Notes under the pieces: model-generated
What the model saw: only the letters and a program-made list of their open reading frames with translations
Told to the model about the DNA's origin: nothing
Databases searched by the model: none
Shown here: positions 17,477 through 26,906 of the stretch, in pieces
How positions within the stretch are numbered: position 1 is the first letter of the stretch
How the letters are laid out: every line of letters starts with the position of its first letter
From: Paenibacillus kyungheensis
GTDB taxonomy: Bacteria; Bacillota; Bacilli; Paenibacillales; Paenibacillaceae
NCBI RefSeq assembly: GCF_028606985.1
Contig: NZ_CP117416.1
Coordinates: 2,828,001-2,892,000 of the forward strand
Reading direction: 5' to 3'
Length of the DNA stretch: 64,000 bases
Translations under genes and position numbers: made by a program

Positions 17477-18217
17477 TCATATCACACCCAGACCTGCTAA
17501 TAACGTCCAAATTCCCGATAAAATGATCAAACCCAGTGAATACTTTTTAAATTTCTGTTCGTTCAAATACTTAACGGCTTTGACCCCTATCCATGTACCA
17601 ATTAGCATCACCGGTAACATCCAACCTAGATATAGGCTCATCTCCTGATCGATCAATCCACTATATACAAAGGTAATAATCGTCACTCCGTTTAATATCA
17701 CACCGACTAATGCTAAATTCGCTCGAAACATCTGCTTGGACATGCCTTGATTAGACAACATCAATGCCATCGGAGGCCCACTCACAGATATGCTTCCACT
17801 TAGTAATCCGCTGATAGCTCCTGCTAAGACATAAGCGACTTTTTCATTAGCAATCGGAATAATTCGTCCACTCATCAAAAATACAGCAAATAAAGTGATC
17901 AGTATACCTGTTATAATTTTAAGAGTACTTCCACTAATAATAAGCAGAAACAACGTTCCAACCGGAGCCATAACCACACTTGCAATAATCAATAATCCTA
18001 TTTTACGTATATTGGTATCCTTATAGACAGAGCACAAAACCAACAAGCAAATCAGCATACTTAATATGACAATCATCGGTACGACACGCTGAATCGGTAG
18101 CAATAAACTAAGTAACGGCAACGCAATTAAAGCAAATCCAAAACTTGTTAATCCTTGCACAAAGCTTGCAATAAGGATAATCCCTGCCCCGATCAATAAA
18201 GCATTTATAGTAATCAT
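17477..18217 (-). CDS. TauE/SafE family membrane permease
   Basis: From ATG 18217 (ATAAAGGAGTATAC upstream) the protein is 246 aa with about eight hydrophobic segments. It carries the family hallmarks near the N-terminus (SFVQGLTSFGFALIALPLL) and midway (GLLSGSISVSGPPMALML), two copies of the G.......G...(P) repeat of the TauE/SafE (DUF81) family. Members export sulfite, sulfoacetate or other small organic anions. Substrate unknown; it is monocistronic. Confidence 0.87.
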   Translation of the reverse strand: MITINALLIGAGIILIASFVQGLTSFGFALIALPLLSLLLPIQRVVPMIVILSMLICLLVLCSVYKDTNIRKIGLLIIASVVMAPVGTLFLLIISGSTLKIITGILITLFAVFLMSGRIIPIANEKVAYVLAGAISGLLSGSISVSGPPMALMLSNQGMSKQMFRANLALVGVILNGVTIITFVYSGLIDQEMSLYLGWMLPVMLIGTWIGVKAVKYLNEQKFKKYSLGLIILSGIWTLLAGLGVI

Positions 18218-18326
18218 GTATACTCCTTTATAACAACTAGATTCTACAGGTTCACCACTCACTTTTTTGATAATGATGATCCCTAAATACATAACGATAA
18301 TATGAACTGTTTTTTCTTTTGAAATA

Positions 18327-18410
18327 TCAGTTTTTCATTTGCTGTAACTGTTGCAATGCTTCAGTAGCAGATTGTTGAACAGCAGGATTATGATGCAACG
18401 TATATGATTA
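18327..18410 (-). pseudogene. C-terminal relic of a HEAT-repeat-like protein
   Basis: On the minus strand about 27 codons read SYTLHHNPAVQQSATEAL then QQLQQMKN and stop at 18327. This looks like the last helix pair of a HEAT/PBS-lyase repeat protein. Upstream the frame is closed by a stop and there is no start codon or ribosome binding site, so only a decayed tail remains. The rest of 18218-18589 appears to be promoter DNA for the flanking divergent genes. Confidence 0.35.
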
Positions 18411-18589
18411 TACAACTTACTCATATTATACCGCTTATAGTATGCATGTTTACTTTTTTAAAATCTAACTGTCCTTTGTCTAAATCCACCAACATCTTTG
18501 ATTATATTCTAAGGTATACTGTTATAGATTAATGAATAAATCAACTCACTATGATCCAAATAAATCATAACAATAGGCGGGATAATGCT

Positions 18590-19507
18590 ATGAAATTAGA
18601 GCGATTGATTGCGATGATCTACAAATTGCTTAATCATGAAGTGCTATCTGCTTCTGTCTTGGCTGAGCAGTTTCAAGTGTCACAACGAACGATTTATCGG
18701 GATATTGATGTACTCTGTGCGGCTGGATTGCCGATTGTATCGTATCAAGGAAGTAGTGGTGGATATGGGATTATAGATGGATATAAAATGGACAAAAGTC
18801 TGCTTGGTGCATATGATATCGATTCATTAATTACTGTACTCACCAGCCTTTCTACTGTCTTTCAAGATGAACGTGCGCAAAGTACAATTGAACGTCTACA
18901 GACCATTGCACCTGAACATCACAATTCTAATCTAGCAATCAATTTCGATACATACCGAACAGAACCTCATGCTCTTCTTTATCTACGTCAAGGGATTACA
19001 GATACTAAAGTAGTCCATTTTGATTATATTAACGCCAATAATGAACATACGCATCGGAAAATCGAACCGCTCTGGCTTCATTTCAAATATAGTACATGGT
19101 ATGTACATGGATTTTGCCAGAATAAACAGGATTATCGGGAATTTCGCTTATCTCGAATGATGAATGTACAGTTAACGACCGAAGATTTTCATCCTCATCC
19201 ATCTACTCCACAGAACATTCTACAGACTGAGCCAGAATGGGAAAAGCAATTAAAAGAAATTGTAATTCGAGTAGCCCCTCAATCTTTAGCAGAAGCTCTG
19301 GATCAATTTCAGCAAGCAGACAAAACATTTCAGTCTGATGGAAGTATGATCATGCGTATTCCTATCTATAAACCTCTTGAAGCCAAATGGTTATGGTCGA
19401 TTTTGCTTAGCTTTGGGAGTGGTGCTGAAGTGTTAGAACCTGCCGAGTTACGAGTCATATTAAAACAACAACTTGAACAAGCGCTCCACCTTTATAAAGA
19501 AGTATGA
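18590..19507 (+). CDS. WYL-domain transcriptional regulator, YafY type
   Basis: The 305-aa protein has an N-terminal HTH_11 winged helix (VSQRTIYRDIDVLCAAGLPIVSYQGSSGGY) and a WYL domain covering about residues 130-215 (IEPLWLHFKYSTWYVHGFCQ). WYL regulators bind ligands or nucleic acid through that domain and usually control adjacent genes. The start is the ATG at 18590; an in-frame ATG at 18551 lacks a good site. The DinB gene 78 bp downstream on the same strand is probably co-transcribed or regulated. Confidence 0.9.
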   Translation: MKLERLIAMIYKLLNHEVLSASVLAEQFQVSQRTIYRDIDVLCAAGLPIVSYQGSSGGYGIIDGYKMDKSLLGAYDIDSLITVLTSLSTVFQDERAQSTIERLQTIAPEHHNSNLAINFDTYRTEPHALLYLRQGITDTKVVHFDYINANNEHTHRKIEPLWLHFKYSTWYVHGFCQNKQDYREFRLSRMMNVQLTTEDFHPHPSTPQNILQTEPEWEKQLKEIVIRVAPQSLAEALDQFQQADKTFQSDGSMIMRIPIYKPLEAKWLWSILLSFGSGAEVLEPAELRVILKQQLEQALHLYKEV

Positions 19508-19584
19508 CACACTGTTGTCATACTTCTTTGGCTATGATGAGAACTGTAATACCATTTATTATCTTTCCAAAGGAGCTGTTATTG

Positions 19585-20100
19585 ATGTCTAATCATCCTG
19601 TAGAAATGTTCAAGTACCACATCTGGGCAAGTCGTATTATTATGGAAAGAATCCAAGAACTTCCTGACTCTGTACTACACCAAGAGGTGAATAGCTCTTT
19701 CCCAACAATAGCGCATGCGTTAAGTCATATGTATGCAGTGGATCGAATGTTTTATCAAGTTTTACAAGGTGAAGAAATGCCGGAAGCCTTACAAGAATGT
19801 ATGGCTTTGAATCAGACCACACTGACTTCTATCGATGAGTATATCACTCGTTTTGCAGTATTAACTGATCAGTACCAAAAATGGCTACAAAATGGAATAG
19901 ATTTAGAACAATCTCTTCTACTGAACAATCCTTATGTCGGCCCAAGACAGACGCGCTTAGCAGAAATCGTACTCCATGTAGTAAACCACGGAACATATCA
20001 TCGAGGAAATATTTCTACTATGCTTCGTCAATTAGGTCATGCTTCTGTAATGAATGATTATCTATTATTCTGGTATCAGGAATCGGCATCATCTATCTAA
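19585..20100 (+). CDS. DinB family protein
   Basis: From ATG 19585 (AAAGGAGCTGTTATTG upstream) the protein is 171 aa. DinB/YfiT four-helix proteins bind a metal through three His; here the candidates are His in ALSHMYAVDRMF and the two in HVVNHGTYHRGN near the C-terminus. The start reads MSNHPVEMFKYHIWASRII, typical of the family. Many members are thiol transferases; the exact reaction is unknown. Confidence 0.88.
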   Translation: MSNHPVEMFKYHIWASRIIMERIQELPDSVLHQEVNSSFPTIAHALSHMYAVDRMFYQVLQGEEMPEALQECMALNQTTLTSIDEYITRFAVLTDQYQKWLQNGIDLEQSLLLNNPYVGPRQTRLAEIVLHVVNHGTYHRGNISTMLRQLGHASVMNDYLLFWYQESASSI

Positions 20101-20122
20101 TGATCGAAAGGAACATGATACA

Positions 20123-20281
20123 TTGAATAACATTGACCATCTTCTCACTATACATTCCAGAATAGAATTAAGAGCATGGTTGCACCAAATTCAGAAATTT
20201 ATCATTAATACCAAAGCAAACAAAATGTATGGTCAATGGCATGATCATGTACGATTATGCGATGAACACGATTCGTTATAA
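20123..20281 (+). CDS. Short open frame, possible YdeI-like relic
   Basis: A 52-codon frame starts at TTG 20123, 10 nt after AAAGGA, and reads NNIDHLLTIHSRIELRAWLH. That start faintly resembles the beginning of YdeI/OmdA-family proteins (ReWraWL motif), but the remainder does not continue as that family. It may be a truncated remnant following the DinB gene or a chance frame. Confidence 0.25.
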   Translation: MNNIDHLLTIHSRIELRAWLHQIQKFIINTKANKMYGQWHDHVRLCDEHDSL

Positions 20282-20331
20282 ATAATAATCTATATGTATA
20301 CATGAGATAGAAACAGAAATCTGACATAATT

Positions 20332-20377
20332 AAAACGTGTACTTCGATGCCAGACATTGACATCGAGTACACGTTTT
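20332..20377. terminator. Hairpin between convergent genes
   Basis: AAAACGTGTACTTCGATG and CATCGAGTACACGTTTT pair over 17 bases with one bulge, with A-run and short T-run at the ends. It fits a bidirectional terminator for the DinB-side and amidohydrolase genes. Confidence 0.7.
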
Positions 20378-20441
20378 CGGTTACCTATTGATAAGAACAA
20401 TACTAACTTACAACTTCTTGTTATGTTACAAGATAGTTGGA

Positions 20442-21314
20442 CTAGATCGATTGCGATTCTATCCAACTTTTTAATTTAGGAAAGACTTGAAGCGCATTAT
20501 GATAAAATACATTTTCCCACTGGGCTTCAGGTATTAAATTTTTGATAAAAGCAATATAAGCATCTAAAGGTACTAACGGCCAATCGGTTCCAAATACCAG
20601 TCGATCATACTTCTCTGCGAATACGATAGCTCGCTTAAAATGATCAACATACGTTTGTTCACCCATTAGACGATATACTTTGGAGCTATCACCAACGATC
20701 CAACCGGATAGATCAGCATATAGATTCGGATTTTTTTCAAGCAAAGCTGCTGTATCCATCACCCACGGATCACCTAGATGACATAACATAAAAGTAATAT
20801 CCCGATGCTTGAGAAACGTTTCTTCCATTGATAAAGGATGAGAGTATTTGAGTAGCCCATGATCTGAATAAGTCAGTCCACCATGAATAACGATAGGAAG
20901 CTGATACTTGCGAGCAAGCTCATACACCGGAGCATAGATAGCGTCACCTACATTATAATGATAATATCCAGCATATAACTTGATGCCGACCACATGATCC
21001 CATTGTAAAGATTGCTCGACGGCTTCTAATTGCCCTTCTTCATGGAGAGTCACTGGATTAATACCTATACATGTAAAAAGATTATCAGGCATATGTCCCT
21101 TCAAATCCAACAACATCGGATTTTGTGCGGCAGTATCAGGGAAACCTCCAGCAGACGTTTCGGTGACTCCCATACCGACAGCTGCTACTACTTCGGAACG
21201 TGCAAATTCGTCCAATAGCCCTTTTTCAGTATAATCAATAGATGCTAATGACTTAGCAGTATCGTAAAAAGAGTCAATTTCAGAAAAATGGATATGTGCA
21301 TCGATGATTTTCAT
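20442..21314 (-). CDS. Amidohydrolase family protein
   Basis: The 290-aa protein has the amidohydrolase-2 TIM-barrel pattern: N-terminal metal motif IIDAHIHF, VIHGG midway, FMLCHLGDPW and the C-terminal FGTDWPLVP, whose Asp is the usual catalytic base. Members are decarboxylases, lactonases or hydrolases. It lies 14 bp downstream of the 1042-aa GNAT fusion gene and is probably co-transcribed with it. The substrate is unknown. Confidence 0.85.
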   Translation of the reverse strand: MKIIDAHIHFSEIDSFYDTAKSLASIDYTEKGLLDEFARSEVVAAVGMGVTETSAGGFPDTAAQNPMLLDLKGHMPDNLFTCIGINPVTLHEEGQLEAVEQSLQWDHVVGIKLYAGYYHYNVGDAIYAPVYELARKYQLPIVIHGGLTYSDHGLLKYSHPLSMEETFLKHRDITFMLCHLGDPWVMDTAALLEKNPNLYADLSGWIVGDSSKVYRLMGEQTYVDHFKRAIVFAEKYDRLVFGTDWPLVPLDAYIAFIKNLIPEAQWENVFYHNALQVFPKLKSWIESQSI

Positions 21315-21328
21315 GGTGTACTCCCTTC

Positions 21329-24300
21329 TTAATCCTCTGTTACAGTGTTGAAATCGAATTGAATATTAAACAGATCCGTTAACGTTGAATCTGGAATATC
21401 CATATCCGAAATCATGTAAAACTGTGGTTTACCCCATACCTGTTGCTGATGATTAGCAAAGATTTTCTGAATAACGACAGATGCGATCAGATGTGTATTT
21501 ACAAAAACAGCGCAAGTCTCATTATCTGGATGATCGACAACGATTAATTGCGACTTCCGTTCATGAGAACCAAAGCGAATGACTTTATCTTTCACTTCGG
21601 TTTCATATTGAACTCTACCCGCTTTATAGGTGATATTTTCTTTTGCTGTATTTGTAACATATGCTTTAGCATCTGTGATCTCTTCGCTCACTTTGTAAAA
21701 GCTAAAATGATTCGCTCCAAATGGTGCTAACGTTGTTCCTGTTTGTTGATCAAGCTTAATAAAGTGACAAAGCACTGGAACACCCGGAAGCGTGACATAA
21801 TACTGCTGAATCGATAATCCTTTTAACTTGACATTGTTCTCAATATCAATAGTAATACAGATGCCTGACCATGTATTTCCTAGATTATCTTTAATTTCTG
21901 TAAATTCTACAGACCGTTTTTCTTCCAATAATGTTCGCTGCGATAGACCATGCACTTCTAATGAAATACCGCCAATCCACGGATTCCACCATGATCTAGC
22001 TACTGGTTGTGGAAATGAAGAATCTAACCATTCTAATCCATCAGATTTAAGTGAAAATAAAGTCGGTGCAAAAGATTGACTGGCTTGAAATTCTAACACA
22101 CCGTTACGCACCGTATGAATATCTCCATGTTCTGTTGAAATCACTTCTTGAATAATTGCCTGTTCAGATACTGGAAATACCAAACGCTTCTCTTCCAATA
22201 CATACGAGTCCATATCCAGTTGTAATGTAAGTACATCTATTGTAGAAGATGTTTGTAGAGGAAGTTGCACCTGAAAATCATGTGATTCTAAGGTTTTGGA
22301 TAATTCATATTGAGTCTGTTCCACACTACCCAACTGAGATGAAATCGAGAGTGTTCCATCTAATATTGCATTTTTGTGCTCTATAATCTGTACATCTACT
22401 GATTGCTGGACGAACGGATTGCCTTGATTTAATTTACATTCAAGAGGTGCTGCAGTCGTTGTTAGATTGTGATCTGAACTATTCTGTACCGCAAATTTTC
22501 TGAAATCTTGCCAATCATTCCATGTACCGATAGCGAACAGAAGTGCAGGTGTTTCGACTTTATCTCCTGCATTGCTTAAAGACAATGGATGTTCTAATCC
22601 ATACAGCCAATGATCGGTCGTTAATCTTATATCTTTTGACCATATTACACCGTACGTTGAATCAGAAGTATAGGAAAACAACCAATTTTCTGTAATATCG
22701 CTAGCTTGCCAGTAATCTATTGCAGAAGCATCTGAACTTTTAGCTGTGTCAATATACTGATTACGGTAAGGAATAATACTATTTTCTAACGGGAAACGGA
22801 AATGCTCTTTCAAAAATAGCGGCTCACTACGTTCCTGCTCATGTTGATTCTCTATAGTGTAGTAACGGCTTATTACACCGTTCGCATACAATGTAACGAT
22901 CGTTGTTAAAACAACCCCCATATGGTCTACATCGTACCTTGCTTCCATGATCATAGCATCTTCATGACGGAACGTGACTTGAGACGCACGATTTTTTTGA
23001 AATTCATTTTTATAAGGCAGTCCAAACTTAGGATAAAATAGACGAGCAGCTTCTTCTGTACCTTCATAGATCGTAAAATTATTATTGATTTTATTTAAAT
23101 ATACGCTGTATTTACCATTGGCTATCACCCAATCTTTAGCAGTCTCGCCTCCGAATGCGGATTGTATACCTGGAAATACAAGACTTATGTGTTGCTCCAG
23201 TATGCGACTCTCTTCAGTACATTCTGGCTGTGTATAGATTGGAATAGCGTGATGCCAGATCCCATATTGAAGTAATGTGGTTGTAAGTGTAACACAGCGA
23301 CGTGATCGAGCAGGTACTTCAATAGCTACCCTAGTATCTTGAAATGACAAAATATTATCGTTAGGGCATTGCAGGTAATAGGTAATTTGTTGATCGTACT
23401 CATTTTCTACTGTTAATTCTAGTGCGACCTCTTCCCCTACTATTAACGAACGGTGAGGAGCTTTTACTTTTAAGCGTACCGGGAACTTAGGTTCAACACC
23501 ACTTTTGAATATAGCAGATTGCCCGTTAATGATTAATTCTGCTTCTACAACAGGATGTGTCTGAAACGGATCTTGCTCTTCTTCAATCGGCTTAATCTGA
23601 AAATGCCCTTCAATCGTAGCTTGTGATTCTACTATTCTGGATTCTTGCAATTCAAAAGCAATATCATCATTAGCAATAGACTTAATCTGAAGCGATAATG
23701 GCTTACCTGTTTTGTTAATCACTTCATAGACGATTGGATAATCGGTTCCAAATGGCAATTGATGAGCAACAGGAATCGTAGCCTGAATCAGATAATCATT
23801 CGTTTCAATCAATCGTAGACCACGACCGGTTCGTTCATATTCCATTTTGAGTTGTAGATCATCTTTAATCCACTGATATGTGAAATAATCAAACCCGTAT
23901 TCCTGTCGTCCATCAGGTTCGGTTACAATCTCACGCGTGCTATCGGTATACCAGTCAATCTGTTCAAAATAAGACTGTACTGCTGGTGTCTGTAACACTG
24001 CTGGAATCAAATTAATAAGATGTGTTGTATCGTCACGTCGTTCCCAGAAAAATCCTGCTTTTTTATACGTAGGTACAGCTTTGATATTACCCGGCCAAGT
24101 GTATAAATCCAATCTTGGCCAACCTCGTTGCAATGTTTCTTCGACTGCTCGTAATACTAATCTTTTTCCAATTTTATATCCATGATAATCTGGACGTACA
24201 TTCAGTAATGGAATATAAAGTGCTCCTGTGTCTTCTTTATAATGAGAAAAGCTACAGTATCCAACCACTTCATCGTCTTTTACAGCTAGAAAAACATCAA

Positions 24301-24457
24301 TATGTGTATGATTATGGTGCTCTTTCAAAATCATTTCTTCGGTCTGGACCGTATTATCACCGCCCCAACTCTCATGACTGGCATTCCACATCTCTGCAAT
24401 CGATGCAGCAAAACGTGGCTCGTAGGTTACAATTTGAATAGTATCCATTTGGGTCAT
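21329..24457 (-). CDS. GNAT acetyltransferase fused to a large beta-sandwich region
   Basis: The 1042-aa protein opens with a complete GNAT domain (about residues 5-150; acetyl-CoA loop in VRPDYHGYKIGKRLV). The remaining roughly 880 residues are unrelated to GNAT. They look beta-rich: immunoglobulin-like stretches near 300-400 (KAPHRSLIVGEEVALELTVENEY), then a long region with SWWNPWIGGISLEVHG near 800 that recalls galactose-mutarotase-like or glycosidase accessory folds. There is no signal peptide, so it is cytoplasmic. It is followed by an amidohydrolase gene and sits near a GH42 gene, suggesting work on a sugar or its derivative. I do not recognise a described function. Confidence 0.75.
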   Translation of the reverse strand: MTQMDTIQIVTYEPRFAASIAEMWNASHESWGGDNTVQTEEMILKEHHNHTHIDVFLAVKDDEVVGYCSFSHYKEDTGALYIPLLNVRPDYHGYKIGKRLVLRAVEETLQRGWPRLDLYTWPGNIKAVPTYKKAGFFWERRDDTTHLINLIPAVLQTPAVQSYFEQIDWYTDSTREIVTEPDGRQEYGFDYFTYQWIKDDLQLKMEYERTGRGLRLIETNDYLIQATIPVAHQLPFGTDYPIVYEVINKTGKPLSLQIKSIANDDIAFELQESRIVESQATIEGHFQIKPIEEEQDPFQTHPVVEAELIINGQSAIFKSGVEPKFPVRLKVKAPHRSLIVGEEVALELTVENEYDQQITYYLQCPNDNILSFQDTRVAIEVPARSRRCVTLTTTLLQYGIWHHAIPIYTQPECTEESRILEQHISLVFPGIQSAFGGETAKDWVIANGKYSVYLNKINNNFTIYEGTEEAARLFYPKFGLPYKNEFQKNRASQVTFRHEDAMIMEARYDVDHMGVVLTTIVTLYANGVISRYYTIENQHEQERSEPLFLKEHFRFPLENSIIPYRNQYIDTAKSSDASAIDYWQASDITENWLFSYTSDSTYGVIWSKDIRLTTDHWLYGLEHPLSLSNAGDKVETPALLFAIGTWNDWQDFRKFAVQNSSDHNLTTTAAPLECKLNQGNPFVQQSVDVQIIEHKNAILDGTLSISSQLGSVEQTQYELSKTLESHDFQVQLPLQTSSTIDVLTLQLDMDSYVLEEKRLVFPVSEQAIIQEVISTEHGDIHTVRNGVLEFQASQSFAPTLFSLKSDGLEWLDSSFPQPVARSWWNPWIGGISLEVHGLSQRTLLEEKRSVEFTEIKDNLGNTWSGICITIDIENNVKLKGLSIQQYYVTLPGVPVLCHFIKLDQQTGTTLAPFGANHFSFYKVSEEITDAKAYVTNTAKENITYKAGRVQYETEVKDKVIRFGSHERKSQLIVVDHPDNETCAVFVNTHLIASVVIQKIFANHQQQVWGKPQFYMISDMDIPDSTLTDLFNIQFDFNTVTED

Positions 24458-24635
24458 TGTCGTGGCTCCTCTTATGTAGATAGAATATCTATATTGGTGT
24501 ACCTAATTATGCAAGTAAGATGCAATTGTCGCTCCTTTCTATCGTATTGTCTCTTATCATACTATGTGTTTGAACGATAATCAAAGTGTAACAACCATTA
24601 TGTGTATATCGCGAAAAGGAACAGATATCCTAAGT

Positions 24636-24666
24636 AAAAAAACCTCCTTAATTAGCAGGAGGTTTT
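24636..24666 (-). terminator. Terminator of the GH42 gene
   Basis: On the minus strand AAACCTCCT and AGGAGGTTT flank an 8-nt loop and are followed by a T-run. It sits just after the beta-galactosidase stop. The remainder of 24458-24683 holds the promoter side of the GNAT fusion gene. Confidence 0.85.
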
Positions 24667-24683
24667 CTATCTATCTTATATCA

Positions 24684-26732
24684 TTATTGTAAAATCATCA
24701 CACCATAAGCCGGTATCGTCGTTGTTCCTTCAATTAAAGTATCTATTAACACATCTGTACGTTGTTGTTTGATCTGAATAGAAGCCTCTTGATCGCTATA
24801 ATTGAGCAAAAAGATGTATTGGTGTTGCTCATTCTGACGAATCCCTATCTCCACCTGTTCCGGCACTTCTAACCAGTCAGCTACAGGGGAGGATATCTCT
24901 AAGATCGACAATAATTCATCGACAACATCTTCATGAAAAGCTGCCCCATAATATAACACTTTACCTTTGCCGTATAGTCGCTGTGTTAATGCAGGAGCAT
25001 CTTCATAGTAAGATGATGTATAGGTCGCCAATACTTCTACATCGTCTTCATTTACTTGTAAAATATCGTTAAATAACTCCGCTACTTGCGCCATATGATG
25101 ATTGTTATGTTGCCAGCGAAGTCCTGGCACTTGAGCATTACCTGTAATCGAAGTGAAATCCGCTACAGAAATTCCGCATAAGGAAGCGACAGGGCCCGGC
25201 ATAGGCGCCATTCGGCAATGACCGGATAACTCTTTGTATCCTGTGCGTGCACCCAAAATTAGTGTTCCACCTGCTTCTACATACTGAGTCAATAAAGTCG
25301 CTGTCTGCTCAGACATAATTGCGGCATGCGGATAAATAAGCACTTTATATTGTTGTAATTCTGCCAGTGTCTGCTTACGCAAATAGATAATATCTGTTGG
25401 GATATGCTGATATTGAAGTTGCTTGAACCATGCGTTGATACTTTTGCCTGTTAAAGGGCCATGCCATATATCGTATTCGCCATCCCAATCGTTATCATAA
25501 TCTTTGACGATAGCTATATCTGCTTGATAAGTTGTACCTGCAATCTTGTCACCGATCGCCACAAATTCTTGCCCTACTTGAGATGCTTCTTGAATACGAC
25601 GGTTCGGTTGATTATGGTAATCATTTAAGCCATGCCAGTAGATTTCTGTACCAAATGTAGCCGTTCGCCAGCGGAAATACATTACCAGATCAGCGCCATG
25701 TAATACCGATTGGTATGTCCATAATCTTAATTGCCCCGGACGTGGAGCAGGCATATTCATTCGATTCACCCATCCACCTGGCCCGGCTTGCTGTTCCATA
25801 ATACAGAAATTGTTAGAGATATTACGGACAACGCTCAGATTCTGACTCCATTTACGATCCAACAATGGCTTAGGTTCATCACTGCCAAAGATGGTTGAAA
25901 ATTGCGGATATGAATCATAGGAGAAAAAGTCGAGCATTTCTTCTGTTAACGCATGACTATCTAAATGTCCAAACAGACCATTCGTTGTAATCCAATGATG
26001 AGGAGCGATCTCTCTTAAAATGTCTGCTTGAATACGAGCAAAAGCGATAGTATTGTCAGAAATAAATCGTTTCTCATCTAACACCAGATGCGGATTAGGA
26101 GAATGTGCTGTAGTAAGACGTGGCAAATACACTTGATTCCAATCTGTGTAAGTCTGACTCCAGAATACAGTCCCCCATGCTTGGTTAAGCGCTTCCAAAG
26201 TATGGTAACGTTCTTGTACCCATTGACGGAAAGCAATATGGTCAGCTTCTGCATAGAATTCACTGACTTCACAATTCAGTTCATTATCAATCTGCCACCC
26301 GATAATAGCTGGATGATCTTTAAAATGATTTGCCATTTGGCGCGTAATATTTGCACATAGTTCCTGATATTTAGGGCTACTATAATTGTAATGTCTCCGC
26401 ATACCATGCTGATATGTAACACCTTCGATCGTTGCATTCAATACTTCAGGATATTTCTGTGTTAACCATGCTGGTGGTGTAGCAGTAGGTGTTCCCATAA
26501 TCACTTTCAGACCATATTGGTGTGCTAAGTCTAATACACGGTCAAACAGATCAAAGTCATATACTCCCTCTTGCGGTTCAAAAATACTCCAAGCAAATTC
26601 ACCAATTCGAATATGAGACAAATTCATATCTTTCATACGTTTAAAGTCATCTTCCCAGAGCGAATCAGACCATTGTTCAGGATAATAACATACTCCTAAT
26701 TGTAAAGAATCAAGTTGAATCGATTTGTTCAT
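24684..26732 (-). CDS. GH42 beta-galactosidase
   Basis: From ATG 26732 (AGAGGTGATTGTC upstream; a GTG at 26741 overlaps that site) the protein is 682 aa, the usual length. GH42 signatures are LGVCYYPEQW at the N-terminus, GWQIDNELNC with the acid/base Glu near residue 150, and FCIMEQQAGPGGW with the nucleophile Glu near 310. The C-terminal part holds the trimerisation (class I amidotransferase-like) and small beta domains. No signal peptide, so it acts on imported galactosides. It is divergent from an AraC regulator and has a cre-like site upstream. Confidence 0.95.
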   Translation of the reverse strand: MNKSIQLDSLQLGVCYYPEQWSDSLWEDDFKRMKDMNLSHIRIGEFAWSIFEPQEGVYDFDLFDRVLDLAHQYGLKVIMGTPTATPPAWLTQKYPEVLNATIEGVTYQHGMRRHYNYSSPKYQELCANITRQMANHFKDHPAIIGWQIDNELNCEVSEFYAEADHIAFRQWVQERYHTLEALNQAWGTVFWSQTYTDWNQVYLPRLTTAHSPNPHLVLDEKRFISDNTIAFARIQADILREIAPHHWITTNGLFGHLDSHALTEEMLDFFSYDSYPQFSTIFGSDEPKPLLDRKWSQNLSVVRNISNNFCIMEQQAGPGGWVNRMNMPAPRPGQLRLWTYQSVLHGADLVMYFRWRTATFGTEIYWHGLNDYHNQPNRRIQEASQVGQEFVAIGDKIAGTTYQADIAIVKDYDNDWDGEYDIWHGPLTGKSINAWFKQLQYQHIPTDIIYLRKQTLAELQQYKVLIYPHAAIMSEQTATLLTQYVEAGGTLILGARTGYKELSGHCRMAPMPGPVASLCGISVADFTSITGNAQVPGLRWQHNNHHMAQVAELFNDILQVNEDDVEVLATYTSSYYEDAPALTQRLYGKGKVLYYGAAFHEDVVDELLSILEISSPVADWLEVPEQVEIGIRQNEQHQYIFLLNYSDQEASIQIKQQRTDVLIDTLIEGTTTIPAYGVMILQ

Positions 26733-26765
26733 GACAATCACCTCTAATGTTTGGATATCTTTATT

Positions 26766-26779
26766 TTAAAGCGATGTCA
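26766..26779. promoter_or_regulatory. Possible cre (CcpA) site
   Basis: TTAAAGCGATGTCA matches the catabolite-responsive element pattern TGNAANCGNWNNCA at all fixed positions but one. It lies 34 bp before the beta-galactosidase start, where CcpA binding would block transcription. Confidence 0.4.
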
Positions 26780-26906
26780 TATTTACGTATATAACGAGTA
26801 ATTATCCTGATAACAATATTTTGCGATGAACATTTCAATATATAGTTGGTATTGCTATAAAATGGACTGTAGTATAGTATAAATTTCATCTGAAAGGAGT
26901 ACTGAG

